From an uncultured Microbacteriaceae bacterium (GTDB taxonomy: Bacteria > Actinomycetota > Actinomycetes > Actinomycetales > Microbacteriaceae): a stretch of 61,344 nucleotides of DNA. A program made the position numbers and the translations under genes. The notes below the pieces were generated by a model that worked only from the letters and a program-made list of their open reading frames with translations, did not search any database and had not been told where the DNA came from. Position 1 is the stretch's first letter; the number at the start of each line of letters is the position of its first letter. The DNA lies in contig CALMSL010000016.1 in the NCBI GenBank assembly GCA_937872445.1, positions 1-61,344 of the forward strand, written 5' to 3'. Shown piece after piece: positions 50,855 through 58,864 of this stretch.

Positions 50855-51991
50855 ATGAGCACCGCAACGTTCGACCGCGCAGCCGACCGACAGTTCACCC
50901 TGGCCAGCGGCGTGACCATCAACCCCCTGCCCAAGGTGTCGCTGCACGACCATCTGGATGGCGGGCTGCGACCGCAGACGATCATCGACATCGCCGCCGA
51001 GCTTGAACTCGATCTGCCGGAATCGAATGCCGATGCCCTCGGCGAGTGGTTCGCGAACCAGGCGGATTCCGGTTCCCTCGTGGAGTATCTCAAGACGTTT
51101 GATGTCACCATCTCCGTGATGCAGACCGCGGAGGGGCTCGCGCGGGTCGCGCGGGAGTTCGTCGAGGACCTGCACAGGGATGGCGTCATCTACGGCGAGG
51201 TTCGGTGGGCGCCCGAGCAGCACGGGAGGCGCGGGCTGAGTCTGGATGATGCGGTGGATGCGGTGCAGGGCGGGATCGAGGATGGCATCGCCTCGGTCAC
51301 CGCATCCGGGGGTCAAATCCGGATCGGGCAGCTGGTGAGCGCCATGCGGCAGGCCGACAACGGACTGGAGATCGCCCAGCTCGCGGTGCGGCACCGGGAC
51401 AACGGAGTGGTGGGTTTCGACATCGCCGGGCCCGAGGATGGGTTCCCGCCGAGTCGGCTCCGCACCGCATTCGACTTCCTCGCCGAGAACTATTTTCCGA
51501 CGACGGTGCACGCGGGGGAGGCCGCGGGCCTCGACAGCATCCGGGGCGCGCTGATCGATGGACGGACGCTTCGGCTCGGCCACGGTGTGCGAATCGCGCA
51601 GGACATCGACGTTGACGACGAGCCCGGTGCGAACCACTACGTGACGCTGGGGGTGCTGTCGCGGTGGGTGCGCGACCGCGAGATCGCCCTCGAGCTCAGC
51701 CCCTCGTCCAACCTCCAGACCGGGGCCATCGCCCAGTGGGGGACCGAACTCGGCGATCATCCGTTCGATCTCCTGTACCAGCTGGGATTCCGGGTGACGG
51801 TGAACACGGATAACCGGCTCATGAGCAACACCACACTCAGCCGGGAACTCGCGCTGCTCGCCGACACGTTCGGCTACGACCTCGGCGACCTGGAGTCGTT
51901 CCAGCTCAATGCCGCTGCGTCAAGCTTTCTCCCGGTCGAGGAGCGGGAGGAACTCGCCTCCGTCATCGTCGAGGGATTCGACGCGGCCTGA
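50855..51991 (+). CDS. add: Adenosine deaminase
   Basis: 378 residues. The zinc ligands H31 and H33 are in LHDHLDGGLRP; TTVHAGEAAG, RLGHGVRI and VTVNTDNRLMS supply the other His, catalytic Glu and Asp residues. Converts adenosine to inosine, which the adjacent nucleoside hydrolase could split. Divergent from that gene, with a leaderless-type start. Confidence 0.95.
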   Translation: MSTATFDRAADRQFTLASGVTINPLPKVSLHDHLDGGLRPQTIIDIAAELELDLPESNADALGEWFANQADSGSLVEYLKTFDVTISVMQTAEGLARVAREFVEDLHRDGVIYGEVRWAPEQHGRRGLSLDDAVDAVQGGIEDGIASVTASGGQIRIGQLVSAMRQADNGLEIAQLAVRHRDNGVVGFDIAGPEDGFPPSRLRTAFDFLAENYFPTTVHAGEAAGLDSIRGALIDGRTLRLGHGVRIAQDIDVDDEPGANHYVTLGVLSRWVRDREIALELSPSSNLQTGAIAQWGTELGDHPFDLLYQLGFRVTVNTDNRLMSNTTLSRELALLADTFGYDLGDLESFQLNAAASSFLPVEEREELASVIVEGFDAA

Positions 51992-52014
51992 ACGGCCGAA
52001 CCAATTCAGATGGG

Positions 52015-52635
52015 TTAGCCGAGCCTCATATAGACCGGGTTTCCCCAGATTGCGCGGTACTTCACGTACTCGCCCCACCGGGGGGAATCGATCATCATCC
52101 CGCCGCCGGCGTAAATTCCGATGTGCTGCCCCGGGTACCACAGGAAGTCCCCCGGACGCGCATCGGCGGGGGAGATCGCCACGAGGATTCCTGCCTGGCC
52201 GTCCGCCGTTCGCGGCAGCGAGATGCCGAAGTTGGCGAAAACGTACTGGGTGAGGCCGTCGCAACTGAAGCTCGTGGTGGGGGTGTTGCCCATCCCGTAC
52301 GGTACGACGCCGACAAACTGCATTGCGAAGTCCACGACGGCTTGTCCGCTGTAGGTTTGCGCAGGCGGGTTCAGGGTGACGAACCGGTTGTAGGTGACGG
52401 AGGTCGTGACCGGTTTCACCGCCGTGTACCCGTCACGGGCCACCGCGAGTTCGGTTGACGGGGTGGAGGCGAAAGTCTGCACGATGGCCGTCTTTGGCGC
52501 CGTCGACGGGGCGCTCGCAACCGAATCCTTGTGGTTGAAGGCGTAGGCGGGGAGTGCGAGAGTCGCCACAAGGCCACCGGAGACCGCAATGACTGCGACC
52601 TTCACCAGCTGTTCGCGGGTCTTCTTCACACTCAA
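52015..52635 (-). CDS. Secreted NlpC/P60-family cell-wall peptidase
   Basis: 206 residues from TTG 52635, which has AAAGG 9 bases upstream (GTG 52629 is also possible). The first 31 residues are a signal sequence (VKKTREQLVKVAVIAVSGGL then ALPAYA). The peptidase domain starts near residue 95; Cys125 lies in FSCDGLTQYVF and His171 in PGQHIGIYAGGG. The catalytic block reads SCDG rather than the common DCSG. Likely cleaves peptidoglycan stem peptides. Confidence 0.9.
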   Translation of the reverse strand: MSVKKTREQLVKVAVIAVSGGLVATLALPAYAFNHKDSVASAPSTAPKTAIVQTFASTPSTELAVARDGYTAVKPVTTSVTYNRFVTLNPPAQTYSGQAVVDFAMQFVGVVPYGMGNTPTTSFSCDGLTQYVFANFGISLPRTADGQAGILVAISPADARPGDFLWYPGQHIGIYAGGGMMIDSPRWGEYVKYRAIWGNPVYMRLG

Positions 52636-52824
52636 ACCGTCAAACCTTTCTCCGGCCCACCGTGCGTACGTGAATGTCGTTTCACGGTCGGCAACGGCGG
52701 GCAAACCAAAGTCCAATGGTACAGGCTGCGCCGCGGGGACCCAATTGATTCCGGATGACTCAGGACTTTCCCAGCACGGCGCCGGAGCCACCGCGCCGGT
52801 TCGCTGCCCGCTGCGACGACCCCG

Positions 52825-54102
52825 CTACCTGCCCTGCAGGTCGAACCGCGCGAGCGCGTCAGCGTCTCGGGAGTAGGTGGCCGAACTGCGCGCGGTATCG
52901 AGAGCGGCAACCGGATCCGATTCGGCTTCCGCAACCGCAAGAAGCCGCTCCGCCTCCGCGAGCCGGGTTCGTGCTTCATGCCCCACCCCGCCGCGCCGGG
53001 TGTCGATGAAGTTTCTGGTTGCCGCGATCTGGCTCCGTGCGCCGACGAGTGCGCCGACGAGTGCCGTTCGCGCACCGCTGAGCCGCTGTTGCTGGTTGCG
53101 CGCGCTCGCCATGCTGGCATCCAGTTCGGCATTCGCCGACCGCAACACTTCGAGCGTCGCCAGGGGGTCCCGCAATGTGACGTCCACGGCAAGGGCCGCC
53201 TCGACGGTTTCGATCGCATGCCCGACCGCAGAGCCGACGGCAGCATCCGGTGGTGCGTCGCGCACGGCACGGGCCTCGATGAGGCTTTCCCGCGTTGATT
53301 CGCGCAACGCGGTCGCCGCCTGCACGGTTTTGTCCAGCTCGTGTCGAAGCTCCGTGATCGCGTCCAGCAATTTGCCTGCGCGGTAGGCGTGCTCCTCTGC
53401 GGTTTTGATGGCATCGACCGGAGAGGTGCCGGTGGTCGCCGTGCCTGCGGCGCCCAGAACCGCTTCCGCCCGATTCGCTTCGCCCGTGGCCGCGTCAAGT
53501 TCGGAGGTAGCCCGATCGACGTTGTCCGCGACCGAGGCGACGGCGTTGGCGCTGAAGTCGCGGTTCAGCCCCGCCAGAACTTCGCCGGCATCCGATTTTT
53601 GGGCGAGAGCCGCGTCAATCGCTCGGCGGGCCGCAGCCAGATTCTCGGGAGCATTCTTCTCCTGCGTGCGCAACCGGGCGAAGGCGAGTTCCTGCTGTTC
53701 GAGGGCGGACTGCGCCGACTCGCACAAGTGGATGATCCGGCTGTTCCACTCGCGACGTTGCGTCTCGGACTCGGGATAGGCGTCATCGAGTTTCTGTTGG
53801 AGTCCGAACGCCTCCCGCAGCTCATCCTTCGCGGCAGCCACGACGGTCTCAAATTCCTGGGACCTGACGTTTCCGAACTGGGCGATCGCGTAGCCGAGCT
53901 CGTCTTCGGAATTCTTGACCGCATCATCGACCCTCACCAGAAGGATGTTCGCCTTCTGTTCGAGCGCTTCGAGAGCATTCGGGGTCTTCCCGTTTGCCTT
54001 TCGGCGGGCCAGCAACCAGAATCCGGCGCCGACGAGGGCCACGAAAACCAGGGCAACGACGACGACGATGATGCCGGCCGCGTTGAGGAGCTGGGAACCC
54101 AT
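52825..54102 (-). CDS. Membrane-anchored coiled-coil protein
   Basis: 425 residues from ATG 54102. One N-terminal helix (IIVVVVALVFVALVGAGFWLLA) with a short outer end, then about 390 residues of Ala-, Glu- and Arg-rich helix with many heptad-like stretches. It resembles the C-terminal helical part of actinobacterial TPM-domain proteins but lacks a TPM domain. Function unknown; a structural or septal role is possible. Divergent from the helicase-like gene, each with a leaderless-type start. Confidence 0.8.
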   Translation of the reverse strand: MGSQLLNAAGIIVVVVALVFVALVGAGFWLLARRKANGKTPNALEALEQKANILLVRVDDAVKNSEDELGYAIAQFGNVRSQEFETVVAAAKDELREAFGLQQKLDDAYPESETQRREWNSRIIHLCESAQSALEQQELAFARLRTQEKNAPENLAAARRAIDAALAQKSDAGEVLAGLNRDFSANAVASVADNVDRATSELDAATGEANRAEAVLGAAGTATTGTSPVDAIKTAEEHAYRAGKLLDAITELRHELDKTVQAATALRESTRESLIEARAVRDAPPDAAVGSAVGHAIETVEAALAVDVTLRDPLATLEVLRSANAELDASMASARNQQQRLSGARTALVGALVGARSQIAATRNFIDTRRGGVGHEARTRLAEAERLLAVAEAESDPVAALDTARSSATYSRDADALARFDLQGR

Positions 54103-54109
54103 GGTCGCA

Positions 54110-54115
54110 AGTTTA
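54110..54115 (-). promoter_or_regulatory. -10 box of a leaderless promoter for the coiled-coil gene
   Basis: TAAACT on the minus strand, 7 bases before ATG 54102. Confidence 0.5.
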
Positions 54116-54219
54116 GGGTGAGCGGGCCGCCGGGCGGGAGTTGCGAAGCCGCAGGGTGATGGCGCGGACAGACCACGCGACATCGGCCTCGCCTCCGCGG
54201 AAAACCGGCAGGTTCCGCT

Positions 54220-54225
54220 TAAGGT
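54220..54225 (+). promoter_or_regulatory. -10 box of a leaderless promoter for the helicase-like gene
   Basis: TAAGGT, 6 bases before GTG 54232; no ribosome binding site. Confidence 0.55.
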
Positions 54226-54231
54226 GGCATC

Positions 54232-57200
54232 GTGTGGCGTGCCGGCAAACATGATGACGACTTCCTGGAAAACCCAGCGGAGGACTCGGGTGACCCGTTT
54301 GGCACGCACGATCAGGTCACCGCACCGCACGCTCTCAGCTTTGGCGATCCGGGTTTCACGGTCATGAATGTCGCCGAGCCGATCTGGAATTCGTGGCGCG
54401 AGCAGCTCGCGGCGCTCGGCGGCTCGAGCCCGCTGTTGCATTTCGTCGACGCACCGCACACCCGAATTGAACTGGGGGCGACGCATCCGGGTGGCCTGGC
54501 GCAATTCATCACGGGGAAGACGACCCTGCTGTCGAGCCTCATCCGAGACGACATGGCGCTGCGCGCTGCCAAACTGGCGGCGGCGGAGCTTGCGGCGAAG
54601 TCGACGGAGCTGGCGACGACTCGCGGCATCGATGCGGTCCAGCTCGGCATTGGGATCGCCCAGTGGCAGTTCGAGGGGTCAGAGTATTGCGCACCGGTGT
54701 TGCTGCGCCCGCTCGCCATCCGGCGCTACGGGAATGACTTCGAGCTGCGGCTTCGCGGCGAGGCAGTGCTCAACCCGGCCCTGGCCAGGGCGATGGAAGC
54801 GCAGTTCCAGATCGTGCTCGATGCGCAGGGGTTCATCGCGCTCGCCCAGCAGGATGGCACTTTCAAGCCGAACCCGGTGATCGACCGGCTGCGCGGCCTC
54901 ACGCACCACCTGGAATGGTTCAATGTGCAACCGCGGCTGGTGGCGTCGACCTTCGCGGACGTTGCGACTGCCCTCGTCACTGACGCCGCGGACCTCGACC
55001 ACCCCATCCTGGACGCCCTTGCCGGGAACCCGAATGCCAAATGGGCGGTCGAGGAAAGTTTCATTCCGGCCGAAACGCAGCACCCGGATGCGCGCAGCCC
55101 CGAGACGGACACCCTGCTGCTGGATGCCGACGCCGAGCAGGAAGATGTCATCGCGCAGATCGCGGCCGGAAACTCCGTGGTGGTCAAGACGCTTCCGGGG
55201 ACCGGGGGGACCCAAACAATCGTGAACGCGATCGGGTGCCTGCTGCAACAGAACAAGCGGGTTCTCGTGGTGAGCCCTCGGCGATCGAGCCTCCAGGGCA
55301 TCGTCCAACGATTCGGCGACATCGGCCTCGGCGGTCTGCCTGTCGCGTCCGCAACGCTCCAGCGCGACGTGATCCGGGCCATCGGCCGCAACGAGAAAGC
55401 CCAGCAACCTCAACTCGGCGAAGTTGACGAAGCCCTGGTCCGACTCCGCAAGATTCTGCTCGACTACCGCAGTGCCGTCACGCAGGTGGATCCGGTCCTC
55501 GGGGTGTCGGTTCTGGATTGCCTGACCGAACTGTCCCGCCTCGCCCTGCTCCCTGAACCACCGACGACAACGGCGAGACTTGGCCGCTCGTCCGTGGAGC
55601 GTCTCCTCAACGGTCGCGCTCAGGCGGCGGAGACGATGATTCAGGCCGCGAGCCTCGGAGAGTTCCAGTACGGGCCTGGAGATTCGGCCTGGTACGGGGC
55701 GTCGTTCACGTCGAGCGAGCAGGCGTCGCGGGCGCACGGTATCGCAAAGCAGCTGTATCACGTGGAGGTCCCCCGCCTTCTCCAGCGTGCTAATGAACTC
55801 CTCGCCGGCACGCGCATGCGGCCATTCGAGTCGATCGCCGAACTCGGCGTCTACCTGAGGCTGCTCACCGAGATTCGGGACACGCTGGACAAGTTCCTTC
55901 CGGTCGTGTTCGAACGGTCCCTGAGCGATCTGATTGCGGCGACGAGTTCGCGCAAGGATTCCGACCACATGTCTGCGGCGAACCGGCGCAGAATGAGGCA
56001 GCTCGCCAGGGAGTACCAGCGCCCGGGCTCGCACGTGAGCGACCTGAACGAAGCGTTGCGCCGCATCCAGCAGCAGCGGTTCCTGTGGCAGCGCTTCGTC
56101 GCCGAGGGGGTCATCCCGGAGATTCCGGTGGGCATCGCCGACGTTCAGGTCGCGCACCAGCAGGTTGTCCAGGACCTCAGCGCTTTGGATGAGCCGTTGG
56201 GGAATCACACGACCGCGACCCAGCTCGCCAATCTTCGCCTCGACGAGCTTGCCGGAAAACTTGCCGGGCTCAGCGACGAGTCGGATGCGCTCCAGAACCT
56301 TCAAGAGCGGACTGCGCTGGTTGCGAGCCTGCGGGAGCTCGACATCGAGCCGCTCCTGTTCGACCTTTCGGCCCGGCACGTGAAAGAGTCGGCGGTGACG
56401 GCCGAACTGGAACTCGCCTGGTGGCGTTCGGCGCTGGACTGCCTGCTCGAGCAGGACCGCGCTCTTCTCGGCGCGAACACCGAGGTACTCGATCGGCTTG
56501 AAGCGGACTTCCGGATGGTGGATGAGGCGCACGCCTCGGGCAGCGCCCACCTTCTCGCCTGGCAGCTTGCGGAGAACTGGAGCGTCGGCCTCGTCGACTG
56601 GCCGGAGGAGGCTGCCGAGCTCAAAAAGCTGCTGCGCGGGCGCGCAGTGGATTCGCGGGCGCTCCAGGAGGCGGCCCCGCACCTGTCCCGCTTCATCGCG
56701 CCGGTGTGGATCGCCTCCCCCTACGAGGTCCCGGAGATCACGGATTCGCTGCGTTTCGATTCGGTGATCCTCGTGGATGCCGGCGCCATGACGGTTGCCG
56801 AGAGTCTCGGCGCGATCCGGAGGGGCAAGCAGATTGTCGCGTTCGGCGACCCGGTGACCCAAACGCCGTCACCGTTCACGATCGCGATCGGCGCCAGCCC
56901 CCGCGATGACGGCTCGGGCGAGGATTCCGCGGAGGACCTCGATGAGCTTCATGCGGCATCCGCGCTGTCGTCGCTTGCGAACCTGCTTCCCACGCTGACG
57001 CTCACCCGCAGCTATCGGGCCGGCGGCGAGGATCTCGCCGAGCTCGTGAACCGCAGGTTCTACTCGGGGCGGATCGAGTCGCTCCCGTGGGCGGGGAGTT
57101 TCCTCGGCCACGGCAGCATCCGGATCGATCACGTGGAGAACGGCACCGGGATGCCGGACGAGGCGACGGGCGCGGTCGAAAGCGTCGACGCGGAGGTCGA

Positions 57201-58002
57201 CCGGGTTGTCGAGTTGGTGCTCGAGCACGCGGCAACCCGCCCGCAGGAGTCCCTGATGGTCATCACCGCGAGCCCCCGGCACGCGGTGCGGGTGCACCAG
57301 GCGGTTCTGCTCGCTCTCGCGACGCGGCCGGAACTGCACGACTTCATCCTGGGGGATCGCCCGGAACCGTTCACGGTCGCCACCATCGAGCAGGCGGTTG
57401 CGGAGAGCCGGGATCGGGTCATCTTCTCGATCGGGTACGGGCGTACCCCGCACGGCAGGGTGCTGAGCGATTTCGGGGCGCTGGGGCGCCCGGGCGGGGA
57501 ACGGATGCTCGCTGCCGCGATGACGCGTGCCCGCCGGGCCATGGTGATCGTGAGCTGCTTCGAGGCATCCGACATCGATGAGGACCGGATGAAGTTCGGC
57601 GCGGTGGCGCTGGCCGAGATCCTCACGGACGTGACGGCGCGCACGCGGGTGGAAGCTCTGCCTGACGACAGCGATCCGATGCTGGTTGACCTCGCGCGCC
57701 GGCTCGAGGCGAGGGGCCTGCGCGTGGCTCTGGGGCACCGCGGCAAGCTCGGACTGGTGACGAGCAACCGCGGAATGTGCCTCACGATCGAGACGGACAC
57801 GGTGCTCGGCGGATCAAGCATGCGCGAGGCGCTGCGGCTTCGTCCCGAACTTCTGAGGCGGCTCGGCTGGCATTACCTGCGCGTGTACGCGTTCGAGTTG
57901 TTCAGCAACCCGGATGCCGTCGCGGATCGCGTCGTTCAGATGCTGGGTGTAGACACTGCGCCGAAGACGGAGCCGATAGCCATCGGCGGTGCTCAGGGTT
58001 AG
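54232..58002 (+). CDS. Superfamily 1 helicase-like protein with degenerate ATPase motifs
   Basis: 1256 residues. The arrangement matches Upf1/DNA2-type SF1 helicases: a motif I position (KTLPGTGGTQT, 319-329), motif II position (VILVDAGAM, 845-853), motif III GDPVTQTPSPF, motif IV LTRSYRAGGEDLAELVNRRFY, motifs V-VI around ATIEQAVAESRDRVIFSIGYG and MLAAAMTRARRAMVIVS. But the Walker A Lys is Gly326 and the DE box is D849-A850. A C-terminal segment (about 1150-1245) looks like a worn PD-(D/E)XK/Vsr-type nuclease (TIETD, LLRRLGWHYLRVYAFELFS). The frame is intact, so it is selected, perhaps as a scaffold or binding protein. Confidence 0.85.
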   Translation: MWRAGKHDDDFLENPAEDSGDPFGTHDQVTAPHALSFGDPGFTVMNVAEPIWNSWREQLAALGGSSPLLHFVDAPHTRIELGATHPGGLAQFITGKTTLLSSLIRDDMALRAAKLAAAELAAKSTELATTRGIDAVQLGIGIAQWQFEGSEYCAPVLLRPLAIRRYGNDFELRLRGEAVLNPALARAMEAQFQIVLDAQGFIALAQQDGTFKPNPVIDRLRGLTHHLEWFNVQPRLVASTFADVATALVTDAADLDHPILDALAGNPNAKWAVEESFIPAETQHPDARSPETDTLLLDADAEQEDVIAQIAAGNSVVVKTLPGTGGTQTIVNAIGCLLQQNKRVLVVSPRRSSLQGIVQRFGDIGLGGLPVASATLQRDVIRAIGRNEKAQQPQLGEVDEALVRLRKILLDYRSAVTQVDPVLGVSVLDCLTELSRLALLPEPPTTTARLGRSSVERLLNGRAQAAETMIQAASLGEFQYGPGDSAWYGASFTSSEQASRAHGIAKQLYHVEVPRLLQRANELLAGTRMRPFESIAELGVYLRLLTEIRDTLDKFLPVVFERSLSDLIAATSSRKDSDHMSAANRRRMRQLAREYQRPGSHVSDLNEALRRIQQQRFLWQRFVAEGVIPEIPVGIADVQVAHQQVVQDLSALDEPLGNHTTATQLANLRLDELAGKLAGLSDESDALQNLQERTALVASLRELDIEPLLFDLSARHVKESAVTAELELAWWRSALDCLLEQDRALLGANTEVLDRLEADFRMVDEAHASGSAHLLAWQLAENWSVGLVDWPEEAAELKKLLRGRAVDSRALQEAAPHLSRFIAPVWIASPYEVPEITDSLRFDSVILVDAGAMTVAESLGAIRRGKQIVAFGDPVTQTPSPFTIAIGASPRDDGSGEDSAEDLDELHAASALSSLANLLPTLTLTRSYRAGGEDLAELVNRRFYSGRIESLPWAGSFLGHGSIRIDHVENGTGMPDEATGAVESVDAEVDRVVELVLEHAATRPQESLMVITASPRHAVRVHQAVLLALATRPELHDFILGDRPEPFTVATIEQAVAESRDRVIFSIGYGRTPHGRVLSDFGALGRPGGERMLAAAMTRARRAMVIVSCFEASDIDEDRMKFGAVALAEILTDVTARTRVEALPDDSDPMLVDLARRLEARGLRVALGHRGKLGLVTSNRGMCLTIETDTVLGGSSMREALRLRPELLRRLGWHYLRVYAFELFSNPDAVADRVVQMLGVDTAPKTEPIAIGGAQG

Positions 58003-58006
58003 CGCG

Positions 58007-58225
58007 GTGGATTCGAAGCACACTGGCCGGGACCAATCCGAAGAGGCGGAAGGTCGGGTCAGCGGGGAGAGTCGGGATGGGAAACCCGGTCGAAGGAAGA
58101 ATCGGCGCGTGTCCACTCCCGCCGTCCCGGGGAGCGATCCGACGCCGCAGCCGGAGCCGCGCCGGCACGCCGACGATGAAAACGACGACCGACTGAAGGC
58201 CGACAAGCCGCCGCACTGGGGTTGA
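58007..58225 (+). CDS. Small charged hypothetical protein
   Basis: 72 residues from GTG 58007, 4 bases after the helicase-like gene. Hydrophilic and probably disordered (RDQSEEAEGRVSGESRDGKPGRRKNRR), ending RLKADKPPHWG. Start at GTG is a guess; the frame is open slightly upstream. Context suggests cotranscription with and function alongside the helicase-like protein; no known family recognised. Confidence 0.6.
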   Translation: MDSKHTGRDQSEEAEGRVSGESRDGKPGRRKNRRVSTPAVPGSDPTPQPEPRRHADDENDDRLKADKPPHWG

Positions 58226-58303
58226 TCAGCGAGCGGCGACACGCGGCGCGACAACAATCTAGCCAAGATAGATAATAGGCTGGCATATATCGATCCAACG
58301 CAG

Positions 58304-58309
58304 TAAGCT
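58304..58309 (+). promoter_or_regulatory. -10 box of a leaderless promoter for the MarR gene
   Basis: TAAGCT, 6 bases before ATG 58316. The preceding 50 bases are the most AT-rich stretch in the area and may hold a MarR operator, but no strong palindrome was found. Confidence 0.5.
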
Positions 58310-58315
58310 CTCTTC

Positions 58316-58864
58316 ATGCCCGAATTGCCCGAGCCGCGTCATCCGGCCTCCGATCCTCTCATTGATCCTCGGGTGATCGACCCCCATCAGGCGTTGATCA
58401 ACCGAAACGACATGAGCGAGACCGATGTGGAGGACACCGTTGCCGTGCTTTCATCCGTTCGGCGTTGGCGGGAGGCAGAACAACGGATGAATGAAGCGTC
58501 ACGGCACACGATGAAGCTGGGCGACAACGACATGAAGGCGATGCGGTTCATCATTGTCTCCACCAACCAGGGAAGGAGCGTGACCCCCGGCATGATCGCC
58601 AGTCATCTCAACATCTCCACCGCATCGACGACCAAGCTGATCGACCGCCTCGAAGCGGCGGGCCACGTCACGCGGGCATCGCATCCCACTGATCGCCGCG
58701 CCATGGTGATTACCGTCACTGCGGCCGCGCACGCCGAAGTGGAGGAGAAAGTGGGCCGTATGCACGCGAAACGATTCGAAGCGGCGGCTCGCCTGACCGC
58801 GAGCGAGAAGAAGATCGTGATCCGTTTCCTGGATGACCTCGCCGACACGGAAACCAACGCCTGA
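58316..58864 (+). CDS. MarR-family transcriptional regulator
   Basis: 182 residues. The winged helix spans roughly 70-140: LGDNDMKAMRFIIVS, TPGMIASHLNISTASTTKLIDRLEAAGHVTRASHPTDRRA, the last containing the DRR wing signature. About 40 extra N-terminal residues precede it. The stop codon overlaps the MMPL exporter start (TGATG), so it most likely represses its own operon and responds to an exporter substrate. Confidence 0.93.
   Translation: MPELPEPRHPASDPLIDPRVIDPHQALINRNDMSETDVEDTVAVLSSVRRWREAEQRMNEASRHTMKLGDNDMKAMRFIIVSTNQGRSVTPGMIASHLNISTASTTKLIDRLEAAGHVTRASHPTDRRAMVITVTAAAHAEVEEKVGRMHAKRFEAAARLTASEKKIVIRFLDDLADTETNA

Noticed and set aside
54679-56862. A 727-codon open frame antisense to the helicase-like gene
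   Set aside because: Composition is that of a codon-shadow and the plus-strand frame carries ordered helicase motifs.
58255-58300. A MarR operator with AGCC/GGCT arms
   Set aside because: Only 4 bases match on each side with a 13-base spacer, too weak to call.
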